This document shows positions 6,117-6,645 of a DNA stretch of 6,645 nt, piece after piece. The notes under the pieces were generated by a model. It made no database searches. It was not told where the DNA came from and saw only the letters and a program-made list of their open reading frames with translations. The stretch lies in the NCBI GenBank assembly GCA_005787865.1, contig SXZN01000272.1, positions 1-6,645 of the forward strand, in the 5' to 3' direction. Position numbers and translations under genes: made by a program. The first letter of the stretch is position 1. Every line of letters begins with the position of its first letter. The DNA comes from Opitutaceae bacterium (GTDB taxonomy: Bacteria; Verrucomicrobiota; Verrucomicrobiia; Opitutales; Opitutaceae).

Positions 6117-6645
6117 TTAGTTGTCCAAGGGGAAACGGTTTTCCGGATCCAACGCTGCTTTCACCGCCGCATAAATAGTTGGGCGCGGTAAAACTGCTCG
6201 CGACCAAAGTGGACCTACTCCGCGAAGCATGAGCGACGGTAGACCCAGATTCGTGGGCTCGAAGCCCGTAGGCAGGGCGACCAAAGCCAGATTGCCGCCT
6301 ACACTAATGTGCGCTCGTCCGCCGGACTGCCGGGTGGCGGTGAGCAGCGCGGGAATTTGAGCGGGGGTGATGGCTAATTTTAACAACGAGTGGCTGGCCT
6401 CCGCCCAGCTGAATTCGGCGAGCTCGTGCCAAATTTGCCTGGCGTCAATTTCCGTCAGGATTTCGCCGGGCCAGCGCGTGAAAATTTCTTGAGCGATGGT
6501 TGCCAGCGATTCGGCCGGACCAGCTAAACGCACGAGTACGGCATCACCGTGCGGGTTAATATCGACGGCTTCGGCCTCCCATCGACTGCGACCGACGGTG
6601 GTAAGTATATCCACGGCGGCGCTGGTTGTCGCAACTGGTAGGCGG
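6117..6645 (-). CDS. glcE: Glycolate oxidase FAD-binding subunit GlcE, C-terminal part (partial)
   Basis: The minus-strand frame is open to the right edge of the window (RLPVATTSAAVDILTTVGRS onward) and ends with TAA at 6117-6119, giving about 175 residues. The GTG at 6614 is only an internal valine; the real start and the N-terminal FAD-binding (FAD_binding_4) domain lie beyond the window. The visible part corresponds to the C-terminal substrate-side domain of GlcE. It includes IWHELAEFSW near the middle, a beta-strand-rich region with GGRAHISVGGNLALVAL, and the closing VKAALDPENRFPLDN, which resembles the ALDPxxxF-P end of FAD-linked oxidases. GlcE is the second flavoprotein subunit of glycolate dehydrogenase and pairs with GlcD. 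The assignment rests mainly on this terminal motif plus the one-base spacing to a clear glcF. A glcD gene or a GlcD-GlcE arrangement is expected upstream, outside the window. Confidence 0.82.
   Translation of the reverse strand, partial: RLPVATTSAAVDILTTVGRSRWEAEAVDINPHGDAVLVRLAGPAESLATIAQEIFTRWPGEILTEIDARQIWHELAEFSWAEASHSLLKLAITPAQIPALLTATRQSGGRAHISVGGNLALVALPTGFEPTNLGLPSLMLRGVGPLWSRAVLPRPTIYAAVKAALDPENRFPLDN

Overview
The window looks like ordinary chromosome from a Gram-negative bacterium. It carries lpxD (lipid A synthesis), a membrane fatty acid desaturase and a GlcE/GlcF glycolate oxidase module. A 41-codon remnant ending in FNRDIQPIIA resembles the N-terminus of the planctomycete-type cytochrome c (PSD1/DUF1553) proteins that are abundant in Verrucomicrobiota and Planctomycetota. 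Together with the near absence of clear Shine-Dalgarno sequences, this makes a PVC-group host, most likely Verrucomicrobiota, the best guess. That placement is inference. All stops seen fit the standard genetic code, and GC content is moderate. No mobile element, tRNA, rRNA or CRISPR array is visible.

Layout. Positions 1-131 (+) hold the C-terminal end of an unrecognised membrane protein. It is followed in the same frame, across a TGA, by 27 more protein-like codons ending at 215. A fatty acid desaturase (367-1371, +) and lpxD (1389-2417, +) are 17 bp apart and probably co-transcribed; both concern membrane lipids. On the minus strand lie the PSD1-like remnant (2474-2599) and a small YjdM/PhnA-family zinc-ribbon protein (2652-2978). 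A divergent intergenic region of about 200 bp follows, with a 7-bp-stem hairpin just ahead of the next gene.

The right half is a 2-hydroxy-acid module. An LldP/GlcA-family lactate/glycolate permease (3178-4851, +) converges, with a single base between stops, on glcF (4853-6115, -). glcF is preceded by the C-terminal part of glcE (6117 to the window edge, -). The permease would import lactate and/or glycolate. GlcE and GlcF, with a GlcD presumably encoded beyond the right edge, would oxidise glycolate to glyoxylate and pass electrons to the quinone pool.

I see no convincing undescribed multi-gene system. The points most worth a second look are the in-frame TGA at 129-131, the gene remnant at 2474-2599, the zinc-ligand Cys-to-Tyr change in the YjdM-like protein, and the hairpins at 3146-3166 and 4824-4848.
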